A DNA stretch of 64,000 nucleotides from Nocardioides sp. Root240 (GCF_001428825.1 NZ_LMIT01000004.1:16690-80689), one strand, 5' to 3'; counted from the first letter of the stretch, positions 34,410 through 43,469 are shown. Notes: generated from the sequence alone by a model not told the origin. A program made the numbers and translations.

Positions 34410-35515
34410 GCCGCCGCCTGCTCGTCGCCGTGCGGCACCACGACGTCGCCCAGGATCCGGGCGGCGGCCCTCGCCAACGGGCCCCGCATCGTCCGCAGCG
34501 GTCCCAGTCCGAGGTCGACGGCTTCGGAGAGCCCGCGCTGGTCGCGCATCTGGACGACCACGGGCAGACCGACCGCACGGCGGACCTCCTCCGGGGTGAA
34601 GGCCTCGCCGCGCAGCACCACGGCCGCATCGGCGTGCTCCGCGAACCGCGCGCGCATCCGCGCCGCCCCCGCGACCCCGACCACGCTCGCGACCGTCATG
34701 ACGAGCAGCAGGTCGCACCGGGCGGCGATCTCGTCGACCAGCGGGTCGGGCGAGCGGGGCAGGTCGACGACGACGACCGCGTGGCCGCGGCGGGCGGCCG
34801 ACAGTGCCTCGCGGGCGGCGAACGCCTGGAGGGACTGGACCCGCCCGTCGACGTACCACGACAGGACGCCGAGCGATCCGCTGCGCGGCAGCGCCTCCCG
34901 CAGGGCGCGCGCCGAGAGCCGACCGGTGGTCTGGCACAGCGCGTCCCAGCGGAAGCCGTCGCGGCGCTCGACGCCGAGCATCCGGTCGAGCCCCGGGCCC
35001 TGCGGGTCGCAGTCGATCACGACGGCGGGCCCGGACCGCGCCGCCCACTGCCCGAGGGCGCAGGCGAACGTCGTGGCGCCGGCTCCCCCGCTGCCGCCGA
35101 TCACGCCGATCACGCGGGCACGGCCGGGTTGGCGCTCGGTGAGGTCGGCGAGCTGCTCCACGAGCCATCCGGCCGAGATCGGGAGCTCGACGACCTGCTC
35201 GGCACCCAGGCGCAGGGTGGTGCGGAACAGCTCGTCGGGTGCGTGCACGGCGCTCACCACCAGGCAGCGTGGTCGCGGCTCAGGGGCGTGGCGGAGCATC
35301 TCGTCGGCCAGGTCGGCGCCGACGAGGACGACCGGCGCCCGGTTCCACGAGCGCAGGGCGGTCAGCGGGTCGCGGGCGACAGTGGGGGCGACGTCGGCCG
35401 CGGCGGCGAGCGGCAGCAGCTCGGCCAGCAGGGAGTCATCAGCGGTCACCACCAGGACGGGAGCGTCGACGGGTCGGGGGACGGATCGGCGCGCGGGCGT
35501 TGTGTGTCGGGTCAT
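34406..35515 (-). CDS. ssd: SsdA/CpaE-like MinD-family ATPase
   Basis: 369 aa. An N-terminal receiver-like region (PVLVVTADDSLLAELLPLAA) precedes a MinD/ParA-type domain with deviant Walker A GVIGGSGGAGATTFACALG; the usual signature GK is replaced (GGAGATT), as in actinobacterial Ssd. Acts in localising the Tad pilus; the mycobacterial homologue (Rv3660c) also affects septum formation. First gene of the pilus operon, with ATG 35515 chosen over an upstream open stretch. It diverges from the HAD phosphatase. Confidence 0.86.
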   Translation of the reverse strand: MTRHTTPARRSVPRPVDAPVLVVTADDSLLAELLPLAAAADVAPTVARDPLTALRSWNRAPVVLVGADLADEMLRHAPEPRPRCLVVSAVHAPDELFRTTLRLGAEQVVELPISAGWLVEQLADLTERQPGRARVIGVIGGSGGAGATTFACALGQWAARSGPAVVIDCDPQGPGLDRMLGVERRDGFRWDALCQTTGRLSARALREALPRSGSLGVLSWYVDGRVQSLQAFAAREALSAARRGHAVVVVDLPRSPDPLVDEIAARCDLLLVMTVASVVGVAGAARMRARFAEHADAAVVLRGEAFTPEEVRRAVGLPVVVQMRDQRGLSEAVDLGLGPLRTMRGPLARAAARILGDVVVPHGDEQAAA

Positions 35516-35633
35516 GGGCACCTTGTCTCCCGCCCCCGACACAGCCACGCGGCGGCGCTCGCCCCCGGTGGAGAACCCCGGGACCCGCGGCACCTGTGGA
35601 GACCAAGTGGCCACTCTCGTCACACCTGACACC

Positions 35634-35639
35634 TACGAT
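35634..35639 (+). promoter_or_regulatory. Candidate -10 of a leaderless promoter for the HAD phosphatase
   Basis: TACGAT, 6 nt before ATG 35646. GAGGA in the gap could alternatively act as a weak Shine-Dalgarno. Confidence 0.4.
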
Positions 35640-35645
35640 GAGGAC

Positions 35646-36455
35646 ATGGCCCGACCGGGTACGTCGCTGACCGCGGCGTTCTTCGACCTCGACAAGACGA
35701 TCATCGCCAAGTCGAGCGTGCTCGCGTTCAGCAAGCCCTTCCAGGCCGGCGGCCTGATCTCCCGGCGCGCGGTGCTCCGCTCGGCGTACGCGCAGTTCGT
35801 CTTCATGATCGGCGGCGCCGACCACGACCAGGTCGAGAAGATGCGGATGTTCATGTCGCAGCTCGTCCAGGGCTGGGACGTCGCCACGGTCCGCGAGATC
35901 GTCGCCGACACCCTCCACAACGTCGTCGACCCCCTGGTCTACGACGAGGCGGTCCGCCTGATCGACGAGCACCACGCCGCCGGCCGCGACGTCGTGATCG
36001 TCTCGACGTCGGGCAGCGAGGTCGTCGAGCCGATCGGCCAGCTGCTCGGGGCGGACAGGGTGGTCGCCACCCGGCTCAAGGTCGAGAACGGGCGCTACAA
36101 CGGCGAGATCGACTACTACGCCTACGCCGAGGAGAAGGCGAACGCGATCCGCGCCCTCGCGGAGACCGAGGGCTACGACCTGGCCAACAGCTACGGCTAC
36201 TCGGACTCGGTGACCGACGTACCGATGCTCGAGGCGGTGGGCCATCCGCACGCGGTCAACCCCGACAAGGAGCTGCGCAAGATCGCAGCCGCCCGGGGCT
36301 GGCCGGTGCTGGTCTTCAACCGGCCCGTCGAGCTGCAGTCGCGGCTGCACCTGCCGCCGCCCAAGCCGACGCTCGCGGCGCTCGCCGTGGGCGGTGTGGT
36401 GGCCGTCGGCGCCGCGGTCTGGATCGGTTCGCGCCGCCGCGCTCTCGAGGTCTGA
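35646..36455 (+). CDS. HAD-IB family phosphatase (SerB-like)
   Basis: 269 aa. Motif I FFDLDKTIIAKSS (nucleophile Asp), motif II VIVSTSGSEVVEP, motif III around EEKANAIRAL and motif IV YGYSDSVTDVPML. It ends in a transmembrane helix (AALAVGGVVAVGAAVWIG) and a basic tail. The family hydrolyses phosphoserine-like or lysophosphatidic substrates; the C-terminal anchor suggests a membrane-linked phosphate ester. It sits beside the ssd/tad cluster in many actinobacteria. Confidence 0.88.
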   Translation: MARPGTSLTAAFFDLDKTIIAKSSVLAFSKPFQAGGLISRRAVLRSAYAQFVFMIGGADHDQVEKMRMFMSQLVQGWDVATVREIVADTLHNVVDPLVYDEAVRLIDEHHAAGRDVVIVSTSGSEVVEPIGQLLGADRVVATRLKVENGRYNGEIDYYAYAEEKANAIRALAETEGYDLANSYGYSDSVTDVPMLEAVGHPHAVNPDKELRKIAAARGWPVLVFNRPVELQSRLHLPPPKPTLAALAVGGVVAVGAAVWIGSRRRALEV

Positions 36456-36528
36456 ACTCCGCGTTGTCCCGTCAGGGAGGGACAGCTGACCCGGGACGCC
36501 GGGACATCGGGCCCCGGAGAGTGCGGGC

Positions 36529-38901
36529 ATGTCTTCCCGCTCCTCCCTGCTGACCGCTCTCGCCGCAGCCAGTGCGATCGCTGCCACCTGCCCCGTGCTC
36601 CTGCCGGCCCCGCCTGCCGCGGCTGCCGCGGCTGCCGTCCGCCTTCCCAACGCGGTCACGCGGGGCGTGAGCGCGAGCAGCTCCAGCGTCACCGAGGGTG
36701 GTGCCCTCACGATCAGGCACCGCGTGCTCGACAGCGGCACGGCGACGCTGCGTTCGACCACGACCCGCTTCTACCTGAGCCGCAACACCACCAGCAGCCG
36801 GACCGCCCGGGCGTCGTCGACCAGCAACCCCCGGTCGGCGCCGGCCGACGTGCTCCTCTTGGGAGCGCGCGCCGTGCCGTCCCTTGCGAGCAGGCGCCAG
36901 AGCAGCGTGCTGGCCACGACCGTCGGCATCCCCGTCGGCACCGCGCCCGGCAGCTACCGCGTGCTCGCCTGCGCCGACGACCGGGGCGTCGCACGGGAGG
37001 GCAACGAGACCGACAACTGCACCGCCGCCACCACCTCGCTGCGCGTGACGGCGGCGCCCGGCACGGGGATGATGGCCCTCCCGTCCTACGCCGACACGAG
37101 CCCGTGGCTCCCGGACGCCCTGTCGGTGACCTGGCTGAAGGCGATGTGCCAGCACACCTTCCCGGCGGTACGGATGACTCCGGCGACGGCGATCAGCCGC
37201 CTGAAGGCGATGCTCCGGGCCGCCGGCGGCGCCGACGTGCTCACCCGGCTGGCCGCCTCCGGCCTCGCGGACGACGCGGCCCAGGCGCAGCGCCTCGCGG
37301 CCACCGGCGCGCTCCAGGACTCCCCCGGCCTCGCCCTCGCCGGGCTGCTCCGCGCCCACGACCTCGAGCCGCGCATCGGCAACCACCTCGTCAACGCCGC
37401 CGCCGTCGCGGTCGGGATGGGGCGGCCCAACGAGGCGCTCGCCCTCCTCGACGGCGCGGCACCGCTCGACCTCCGACGGGGAGCGATGGGCATCAACCCG
37501 CAGTACGACGCCCTCGTGGTCCGCGGCGAGGCGCTGGTGCTCACGGGGCGCCTCCCCGCCGCCCGGACCCACCTCCAGGCCGCCCGCGTGGCCGAGCCCC
37601 GGCTCAGCGAGGCCGATGCGGGACTGGCCGCCATCGAGGCGTGCAGCGGTCATGACGCGCTCGCCGGGCGCTACGCCCGGCGCTCGCGCCAGCGCACCCA
37701 GCAGCCGAAGGCCGCGACCGAGGACCCGACGACACCCGCCCCCGACCGGCCGGCCCCGGACCTCGACCTGTCCCGCGCGCGAGAGACAGCGCTGCGCGGG
37801 GTGGTGGTGCCGGAGACCCCGTCGCAGGGGGTGGACCTGGCCCCGACGTACCAGGCCATCGACGCCGGCTTCCAGGGCGAGATCCAGGCCGCCCTCGACC
37901 GGGGCGCTGCCCTGCAGGAGCGGCTGGACGGCACGGCCGGACTCCTCGAGCCGGCGGAGCTGGATCGGCGCGACGGGCTGATCGCGCAGAGCTCGATCGC
38001 GCTCGACACCCCGGCGCTGCACGACCTGGAGAGCCGGCTCGACACGAAGATCCGGCTGATGGCCGACCTGCGCGACGACTTCTTCGGCGGCCCCGGGCAC
38101 GAGCAGGACGCCAGCATCGTCGTGTTCTCCGACCAGGCCGCCGCGGCCTGCCAGGGCGCGCCGGACAGCGAGTCCTGCTACTGGCAGGAGCTCAACGACC
38201 GGTGCCGTCCCGAGCTGGGTCGCATCCACACCCAGTGGCGCGGGCTGCTCAGCGAGGCGCAGACCGTGGCCGGGCAGTACGTCGCGGACTCGTCCCGGAT
38301 CGTCTCGTCGTACGCCAGCAACCTCGCCGACGACGCGGCCCACGACCTGGTGCTGCTGCAGGTGACCGAGCTGGAGCGGATCGCCTACTCCCGACTCGTG
38401 GAGGCCGCGCTGTCCTTCACCAACGCCGAGACCACCTGGCAGCAGGCCTGCGTCGAGAAAGTGGAGACGATCCCCGCCCCGCCGACGCCCGGCGTCCCCA
38501 CGCCCGAGTCCGACGGAGCCTGCCCCGAGCTGCTCCGCACCACCACGTTCACCCTGGAGCTGGGCGTCTCGAAGCTCAAGGTCGGGTGCGACAAGATCAC
38601 CCAGTCGTTCAGCGCCGAGGCGTTCCCGTGGGTGGCGGGCTTCGTCGACCTGACGTGGGACATCCGCGCCGGCCAGTTCACCGTGTTCGCCGGCTCGAAG
38701 GGACAGGTCAAGCTCGGCAATGCGCTCGACCTCGGTTTCAAGTCGGGCATCTACCTGACCAGTGACGGGCACGGCGGCATCAAGGACGTCGGTTGGCGGG
38801 TCGGACCGAGTGCCCGGTTGACCGAGGGAATCGCGGAGTACACCGTGGCGAAGAGCGAGATCGACATCTCGTTCCTGCCGGTCTTCCGGAGCACTCCCTG
38901 A
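36529..38901 (+). CDS. Large secreted CARDB-domain protein with helical middle region
   Basis: 790 aa. Signal peptide (LLTALAAASAIAATCPVLLP, cleavage near AAA 35). A CARDB-like beta-sandwich at about 38-165 ends VLACADDRGVAREGNETDNC, the family's closing pattern. TPR-like helices follow at 220-375 (ALAGLLRAHDLEP; NEALALLDGAAPLD; ARTHLQAARVAEPRLSEADA), then a Pro/Arg-rich linker and a C-terminal region of about 300 residues of unknown type with paired cysteines. A GGAGAG lies 8-13 nt upstream of the ATG. No enzyme motif; an adhesion or scaffold role is a guess. Confidence 0.72.
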   Translation: MSSRSSLLTALAAASAIAATCPVLLPAPPAAAAAAAVRLPNAVTRGVSASSSSVTEGGALTIRHRVLDSGTATLRSTTTRFYLSRNTTSSRTARASSTSNPRSAPADVLLLGARAVPSLASRRQSSVLATTVGIPVGTAPGSYRVLACADDRGVAREGNETDNCTAATTSLRVTAAPGTGMMALPSYADTSPWLPDALSVTWLKAMCQHTFPAVRMTPATAISRLKAMLRAAGGADVLTRLAASGLADDAAQAQRLAATGALQDSPGLALAGLLRAHDLEPRIGNHLVNAAAVAVGMGRPNEALALLDGAAPLDLRRGAMGINPQYDALVVRGEALVLTGRLPAARTHLQAARVAEPRLSEADAGLAAIEACSGHDALAGRYARRSRQRTQQPKAATEDPTTPAPDRPAPDLDLSRARETALRGVVVPETPSQGVDLAPTYQAIDAGFQGEIQAALDRGAALQERLDGTAGLLEPAELDRRDGLIAQSSIALDTPALHDLESRLDTKIRLMADLRDDFFGGPGHEQDASIVVFSDQAAAACQGAPDSESCYWQELNDRCRPELGRIHTQWRGLLSEAQTVAGQYVADSSRIVSSYASNLADDAAHDLVLLQVTELERIAYSRLVEAALSFTNAETTWQQACVEKVETIPAPPTPGVPTPESDGACPELLRTTTFTLELGVSKLKVGCDKITQSFSAEAFPWVAGFVDLTWDIRAGQFTVFAGSKGQVKLGNALDLGFKSGIYLTSDGHGGIKDVGWRVGPSARLTEGIAEYTVAKSEIDISFLPVFRSTP

Positions 38902-39236
38902 GGGCTGCTCGAACGGCCCGTCCCAACCGGCCACTGTTCCCCGGATGCCTCGAAAAGACAAGCCTTGAAGGTGGTCGCCGGGCGGCGTACAAAGGACATC
39001 AGGAACAACTCAAGAGCAACACGTGATCCCCGGTACCCACGCGGCGATCCACCCTTCCTAACAGGGCGCTGGCATCCCGGAACACTTCCGGGGCAGCAAT
39101 ACGGTGCACGCTTGGTAGCCACGGGTCACGTGTCAGCGGTGGCACCCGAGACGTCTCTAGGCTCGGGTGCCACCTGCATGTTCAGGGTCCTTCACGCCAC
39201 CGGGCAGGTCGAGCGCCAGCACCCGGGGGGCCGGCG
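38902..39236. other. Gene-free interval between convergent genes, locally lower GC
   Basis: 335 bp with no credible ORF. Bases about 38940-39115 are visibly less GC-rich than the surroundings and contain a small hairpin (CCCGGAACACTTCCGGG). I tested it by eye for SRP RNA, tmRNA, a tRNA and common riboswitch motifs without a match. The right end holds the terminator at 39138-39174. Confidence 0.5.
39138..39174. terminator. Bidirectional hairpin terminator
   Basis: GGTGGCACCCGAG and CTCGGGTGCCACC form a perfect 13-bp stem with an 11-nt loop, between the convergent CARDB and Fic-like genes. Confidence 0.75.
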
Positions 39237-39965
39237 CTACTCGGCGTCGCGGACGAGCGGGCTGGCCTCGGCAGCGGCGGCGTAGGCCTCGGTCGCGTAC
39301 AGCAGCCACGCGTGCCTGCCCGCCGGACCGCCGGAGGCCCAGCCGCGGAGGTTCGACTCGTACTCCGGGCGCAGGGCGAGGTGCGCGGCCTCGGGGACGA
39401 CGAGAGACTTCTCGTCCACACCCTTGACCGCGAGCAGCAGGCGCTCCGCGGCGCGGGCGACGATGCCGTTGTGGGAGCCGAAGGGTGCGGCGGCCACCAG
39501 CTCGGCGTGCACGACGGCCGCGACCGCGAGCGCCGGGGCCTCGGTCGGGGCCGTGGCGAGCTCGGCGATCGCACGCAAGCTCGCGGCGGACTCGCCGTCG
39601 CGCGGGCGGCCGAGCAGCTCGTCGGGCAGCACCCCGCGCGCGGCGAGGGTGTGCAGGCGGGCGAAGGCCTGCAGCGGCTGCCGGCGGAGCACCGGGACGA
39701 GCGACAGCAGCTCGGTGGAGAGGCGGACCGCGTCGGCCGCGATCTCGTCGCCCTCGCCGGCGCGGACCTGGGCGAGCGTCGAGGTCGAGCCCTCGAGGAC
39801 CGCGCTGGCGTGGGCACCGCGGAGCAGTGACTCGCCCGTCAGCTCGGGGCTGGTACGACGCAGACCGCGGTCGCGGAGCACGACGTCGATCCCGTCCCGG
39901 GCACCGGCGAAGCCGGACGGGACGCCCTCGAGCGGGATCAGCCAAGCGTGCGGGTCGGAGCTCAC
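39237..39965 (-). CDS. Fic-fold protein with degenerate active site but intact inhibitory motif
   Basis: 242 aa, helical. SAVLEG (Ser54-Glu58-Gly59) matches the (S/T)xxxE(G/N) inhibitory helix of Fic AMP-transferases, followed by the expected spacing to a relic of the catalytic loop, APFGSHNGIVAR (160-171), where HPFx(D/E)GNGRxxR is expected. The catalytic His is Ala160, the acidic residue is Ser164 and the first Arg is Ile168. AMP transfer is therefore unlikely, and a binding or regulatory role is inferred. Such proteins are conserved near the ssd/HAD genes in actinobacteria, so it is not a random pseudogene. Confidence 0.65.
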   Translation of the reverse strand: MSSDPHAWLIPLEGVPSGFAGARDGIDVVLRDRGLRRTSPELTGESLLRGAHASAVLEGSTSTLAQVRAGEGDEIAADAVRLSTELLSLVPVLRRQPLQAFARLHTLAARGVLPDELLGRPRDGESAASLRAIAELATAPTEAPALAVAAVVHAELVAAAPFGSHNGIVARAAERLLLAVKGVDEKSLVVPEAAHLALRPEYESNLRGWASGGPAGRHAWLLYATEAYAAAAEASPLVRDAE

Positions 39966-40008
39966 GGCCGAAGCCTAGGCGGGCCCTGGAGCGGCCACGA
40001 CGACGAGG

Positions 40009-41640
40009 TCAGAAGCCCGGCTCGGTCCGGTCGAGGATCGGCGTGAGGTCCAGCCCGGACGGCATGGTGCCGAAGGCACTGCCCCAGTCGCGGGCGAGGC
40101 GCGTCGCGCAGAAGGCGTCCGCCACCGCGGGGGTGGCGTGCCGGATCAGCAGCCCTGCCTGGAAGATCACGGCGATCTGCTCCACGAGACGACGGGCGCG
40201 CAGCTCGATGTCGTCGAAGTTCGTGAGCTCCTTCTTGAGCGAGGTGAGCGCGTCGTCGTACCGGGTGTCGGTGCCGACGGCGAGCTCGGCCTCGGTGAAG
40301 AAGGCGTCGAGCGACGCGGGCTCGCGCCCGATGGCGCGCAGCGCGTCGAGGGCGGCGACGTTGCCGGAGCCCTCCCAGATCGAGAGCAACGGCAGCTCGC
40401 GGTAGATGCGGGCCAGGTCGAAGTCCTCGATGTAGCCGTTGCCGCCGAGGCACTCGAGGGCCTCGTTGGCGAGGACCGGGCCACGCTTGCAGACGTAGTA
40501 CTTCGTGGCGGCCAGCGCGAGCCGGCGCAGCGCGGCCTCGCCCTCGTCGCCGTGGATGGCGCGGTCGTTGGCGCCGGCGAGGCGCATCATCGCGGTCGTG
40601 GCGGCCTCGGACTCGACGGCGAGGTCGGCGAGCACGTTGCGCATCAGCGGCTGGTCGATCAGCAGCTTGCCGAAGGCGGCGCGGTGGCGCGCGTGGTGGG
40701 CGGCCTGCACCAGCGCGGTGCGCATGCCGGACGCGGAGCCGATCACGCAGTCGAGGCGGGTCATGTTGACCATCTCGACGATGGTCTTGACGCCCTTGCC
40801 CTCCTCACCGACGAGCCAGCCGATCGCGTCGTCGTACTCGATCTCGGAGGAGGCGTTGGATTTGTTGCCGAGCTTGTCCTTGAGCCGCAGGAAGCGGATG
40901 GTGTTGGCGTCGCCGCCGGGCAGCACGCGCGGCAGCAGGAAGCACGACAGCCCGCCCGGCGCCTGCGCGAGGGTGAGGAACATGTCGGACATCGGGGCCG
41001 ACGTGAACCACTTGTGGCCCACGATCCGGTACGCACCGGGCTCGCCCGCGACCGGCGTCGCCGTGGTCGTGTTGGCGCGAACGTCCGAGCCGCCCTGCTT
41101 CTCGGTCATCGACATGCCGGCGATCAGGCCGCGTTTGGTCGCGGGGTCGCGCAGGCCGAAGTCGTAGGCGCGGTTGGTCAGCAGCGGCTCGAAGCGGGCC
41201 GCGAGCTCGGGGTTCGCGCGCAGGGCCGGGACGACGGCGTAGGTCATCGAGATCGGGCAGCCGTGGCCGGCGTCGACGTTCCAGGAGTAGAACTTCGCGG
41301 CGCGGGCGACGTGCGCGCCGGGCCGGTCGTCGGCCCACGGAGCGGCGTGGATGCCGTGGGAGACAGCGGTCTCCATCAGCTGGTGGTACGCCGGCACGTA
41401 CTCCACCTCGTCGACGCGACGCCCGTAGCGGTCGTGGGTGAGCAGGCGCGGCGGGACGCGCTCGGCGAGCCGGCCCCAGTCCATGGCCTCCTGCGTGCCA
41501 GCGAGTCGGCCGACCTCGCGGATCTCCGGCAGCGCCCACGCGGCACCCTCACGCTCGATGCCCTCGAGCAGCGCGGGGTCGGCGGAGGTGTCGTGGCCGA
41601 CGAGCGGCGGGACCTGGTTGGTGACCTCGTGGGTGGTCAT
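40009..41640 (-). CDS. Acyl-CoA dehydrogenase, AidB-like
   Basis: 543 aa FAD flavoprotein. Motifs AGMSMTEKQGGSDVRANTTT and HKWFTSAPMSDMFLTLAQAP (FAD/substrate), DCVIGSASGMRTALVQA, and the late ALECLGGNGYIEDFDLARIYRELPL segments; the first is the acyl-CoA dehydrogenase signature. The N-terminal extension (about 150 residues) is the AidB/isovaleryl-CoA dehydrogenase-like type. ATG 41640 lies 1 bp after the crotonase stop with GGAAGGA upstream, so the two genes are coupled. A fatty-acid or alkylated-DNA-protection role is possible; the neighbour favours beta-oxidation. Confidence 0.9.
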   Translation of the reverse strand: MTTHEVTNQVPPLVGHDTSADPALLEGIEREGAAWALPEIREVGRLAGTQEAMDWGRLAERVPPRLLTHDRYGRRVDEVEYVPAYHQLMETAVSHGIHAAPWADDRPGAHVARAAKFYSWNVDAGHGCPISMTYAVVPALRANPELAARFEPLLTNRAYDFGLRDPATKRGLIAGMSMTEKQGGSDVRANTTTATPVAGEPGAYRIVGHKWFTSAPMSDMFLTLAQAPGGLSCFLLPRVLPGGDANTIRFLRLKDKLGNKSNASSEIEYDDAIGWLVGEEGKGVKTIVEMVNMTRLDCVIGSASGMRTALVQAAHHARHRAAFGKLLIDQPLMRNVLADLAVESEAATTAMMRLAGANDRAIHGDEGEAALRRLALAATKYYVCKRGPVLANEALECLGGNGYIEDFDLARIYRELPLLSIWEGSGNVAALDALRAIGREPASLDAFFTEAELAVGTDTRYDDALTSLKKELTNFDDIELRARRLVEQIAVIFQAGLLIRHATPAVADAFCATRLARDWGSAFGTMPSGLDLTPILDRTEPGF

Positions 41641-41641
41641 G

Positions 41642-42661
41642 TCAGTCGTTCCTTCCGGTGACATTGCTGGTGCGCGAGCCGTGGTCGTCGTACGGCGCCG
41701 CATCGCGCTCGCGGACGGCCTGGCGGAAGCCCACCTCGGCAGCGCGCTGCTGGAAGGCGTAGCCCTCGCGGGTGTGGCGGGAGATGCCGTCGAAGACGGT
41801 GCTGATCATCTGGCTGTTCTGCACGCCCTGGGCGAGCAGCGCGGAGTTGAGCGCGAGCTTGGTCATGACCAGCTGGTTGAGCGGCATCGCGGCGATCCGC
41901 TGGACCAGTGCCTCGGTGCGCACCGCGAGCTGCTCGGGCTCGGGCGCCTCGATCGCGAGACCCCACGCGGCGGCCTCGCGGCCGGTGAGCGTGTCGCCGG
42001 TCAGCAGCAGCCGCTTGGCGCGCTGGTCGCCCAGGCGGTGCGCCCACAGGCCGGCGGACGGGACGCCCCAGACGCGGGTGGGCGGGTACCCGATCTTCGC
42101 GTCGGCCGCGATCACGATCTGGTCGCAGTGCAACGCGATGTCGGTGCCGCCGGCGACGCAGAAGCCGTGGATGCTCGCGACGGTGGGCTTGTTGGCGTGC
42201 AGCAGGCTCGCGAAGCCGCGGGTGAAGCGGCTCATCATGGCGTAGTCGACCATTGGGTCCCACGTGCCCGCCGGGTCGTGGTTGAGCATCTGGACGGTCG
42301 GGTCGAGGACGGTCCCCTCCCGCGGGGAGGATCCCGCCATCTGCCCGTCCATCAGGCCCTCGGCCGAGGCCGCCAGGTCGTAGCCGCCGCAGAAGCCCTT
42401 GCCGCGGCCACTGAGGACGATCACGTGCACGCGCGGGTCGAGGTCGGCGCGCTCGACGGCGTCGGCCAGCTCGACCGGGGTGTCCGGGGTGATCGAGTTG
42501 CCCTGCTCGGGCCGGTTGAACGTCAGCCGCGCGACGCGGCCGTCGACCTCGTAGGTCAGGGTCCGGTACGCCGGCGCCGTCGTGTCCGGAGCCGCGGCGG
42601 CACGGTAGGGGGAGTCCGGGCCCTCGTGCGCAGGCCGGCACCAGGCTGCCTCGTCACTCAT
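41642..42661 (-). CDS. Enoyl-CoA hydratase / crotonase-family protein
   Basis: 339 aa. Oxyanion-hole loops VLSGRGKGFCGGYDLAAS and ASIHGFCVAGGTDIALHCD, then the trimerisation helix region YPPTRVWGVPSAGLWAHRLG. The N-terminal extension of about 35 residues is longer than in a minimal crotonase. It is the promoter-proximal gene of a two-gene operon with the acyl-CoA dehydrogenase and diverges from the PaaX-like regulator, which probably controls it. Confidence 0.88.
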   Translation of the reverse strand: MSDEAAWCRPAHEGPDSPYRAAAAPDTTAPAYRTLTYEVDGRVARLTFNRPEQGNSITPDTPVELADAVERADLDPRVHVIVLSGRGKGFCGGYDLAASAEGLMDGQMAGSSPREGTVLDPTVQMLNHDPAGTWDPMVDYAMMSRFTRGFASLLHANKPTVASIHGFCVAGGTDIALHCDQIVIAADAKIGYPPTRVWGVPSAGLWAHRLGDQRAKRLLLTGDTLTGREAAAWGLAIEAPEPEQLAVRTEALVQRIAAMPLNQLVMTKLALNSALLAQGVQNSQMISTVFDGISRHTREGYAFQQRAAEVGFRQAVRERDAAPYDDHGSRTSNVTGRND

Positions 42662-42673
42662 GGCTCGGACATT

Positions 42674-42703
42674 ACATCTTTCGAGACAGTTGTGTCGAGA
42701 TGT
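42674..42703. promoter_or_regulatory. Inverted repeat in the crotonase/PaaX intergenic region (candidate operator)
   Basis: ACATC...GATGT outer arms with inner TCGAGACA/TGTGTCGA. It overlaps the divergent promoters; TAGCGT at 42705-42710 is a -10 candidate for the regulator gene. Confidence 0.5.
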
Positions 42704-42726
42704 GTAGCGTGGAAGGATCCGGTGCC

Positions 42727-43464
42727 GTGCCCGACCTCGCTCCGCTCCCGGCGCGCTCCGTGGTGCTGAGCCTGCTGCTCGGCTCGCACCCCGACCGGAT
42801 GTCCGCAGCCGAGCTGGTGCGGGCGGGCGAGCACTTCGGCATCCCGACCGCGACGACCCGCGTCGCGCTGACCCGCGCCGTGGCCGCCGGCGACCTGCGC
42901 CGCGACCCTTCGGCAGGCTCAGGACAAGCGGCCGTGTACGCCCTCGGCGAGCGGCACGCCCGGCGGCAGCGCCGGCAGGACGAGGCCGTTCTCGACACGG
43001 AGACCCCGTGGGACGGCACCTGGGAGCTCGCGGTGGTGGTCGTCGCGGGTCGCCCGGGACCGGAGCGGGCGGCGCTGCGGGACCGGCTGGCGGCGTACCG
43101 GATGGCGGAGCTGCGGGAGGGCGTCTGGACCCGGCCGGCGAACCTCCGGCGGTCGCGGGCGTACGCCGACGACGCGGTACTCAGCACCTTCACCGCCACC
43201 CCCGACGAGGACCCGGTCGCGCTCGCGGCCGGGCTGTGGGACCTGCGAGCGTGGGCCGCCGAGGGCCGCCTGCTGCTCGACGCGATCGCCTCGACCCGCG
43301 AGCCGGCGCCCCGGCTGGCGGTGGCGGCCCAGGTCGTGCGGCACCTCGCCGACGACCCGCTGCTGCCGGCCGCGCTGCTGCCGCGTGACTGGCCGGCGGC
43401 GGCGATGCGCTCGGCGTACGCGAACTACCAGGCCGAGCTGCGCGCGCTCGCCATCGGCCGCTGA
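42727..43464 (+). CDS. PaaX-family transcriptional repressor
   Basis: 245 aa. An N-terminal winged HTH (ARSVVLSLLLGSHPDRMSAA ... GIPTATTRVALTRAVAAGDL), the hallmark W-(D/E)-G-x-W segment ETPWDGTWELAVV and the EGVWTRPANL motif. GTG 42727 is chosen because GGAAGGA lies 9 nt upstream and the earlier ATG (42700) falls before the predicted transcription start. Residues encoded by 42906-42931 (PSAGSGQA) come from a repeat inserted in frame between the HTH and the core. Likely ligand: an acyl- or aryl-CoA, matching the divergent CoA-ester genes. Confidence 0.82.
   Translation: MPDLAPLPARSVVLSLLLGSHPDRMSAAELVRAGEHFGIPTATTRVALTRAVAAGDLRRDPSAGSGQAAVYALGERHARRQRRQDEAVLDTETPWDGTWELAVVVVAGRPGPERAALRDRLAAYRMAELREGVWTRPANLRRSRAYADDAVLSTFTATPDEDPVALAAGLWDLRAWAAEGRLLLDAIASTREPAPRLAVAAQVVRHLADDPLLPAALLPRDWPAAAMRSAYANYQAELRALAIGR
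42906..42931. repeat. Dispersed short repeat embedded in frame in the PaaX-like gene
   Basis: The sequence around CTTCGGCAGGCTCAGGACA belongs to a short repeat familiar from intergenic regions of many high-GC actinobacteria. Here it is translated as PSAGSGQA without breaking the frame. Confidence 0.6.
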
Positions 43465-43469
43465 GCCGC

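Noticed and set aside
38902..39236. Riboswitch or structural RNA between the CARDB and Fic-like genes
   Set aside because: Flanking genes converge here, so there is no downstream gene to regulate, and no known RNA signature was found by eye.
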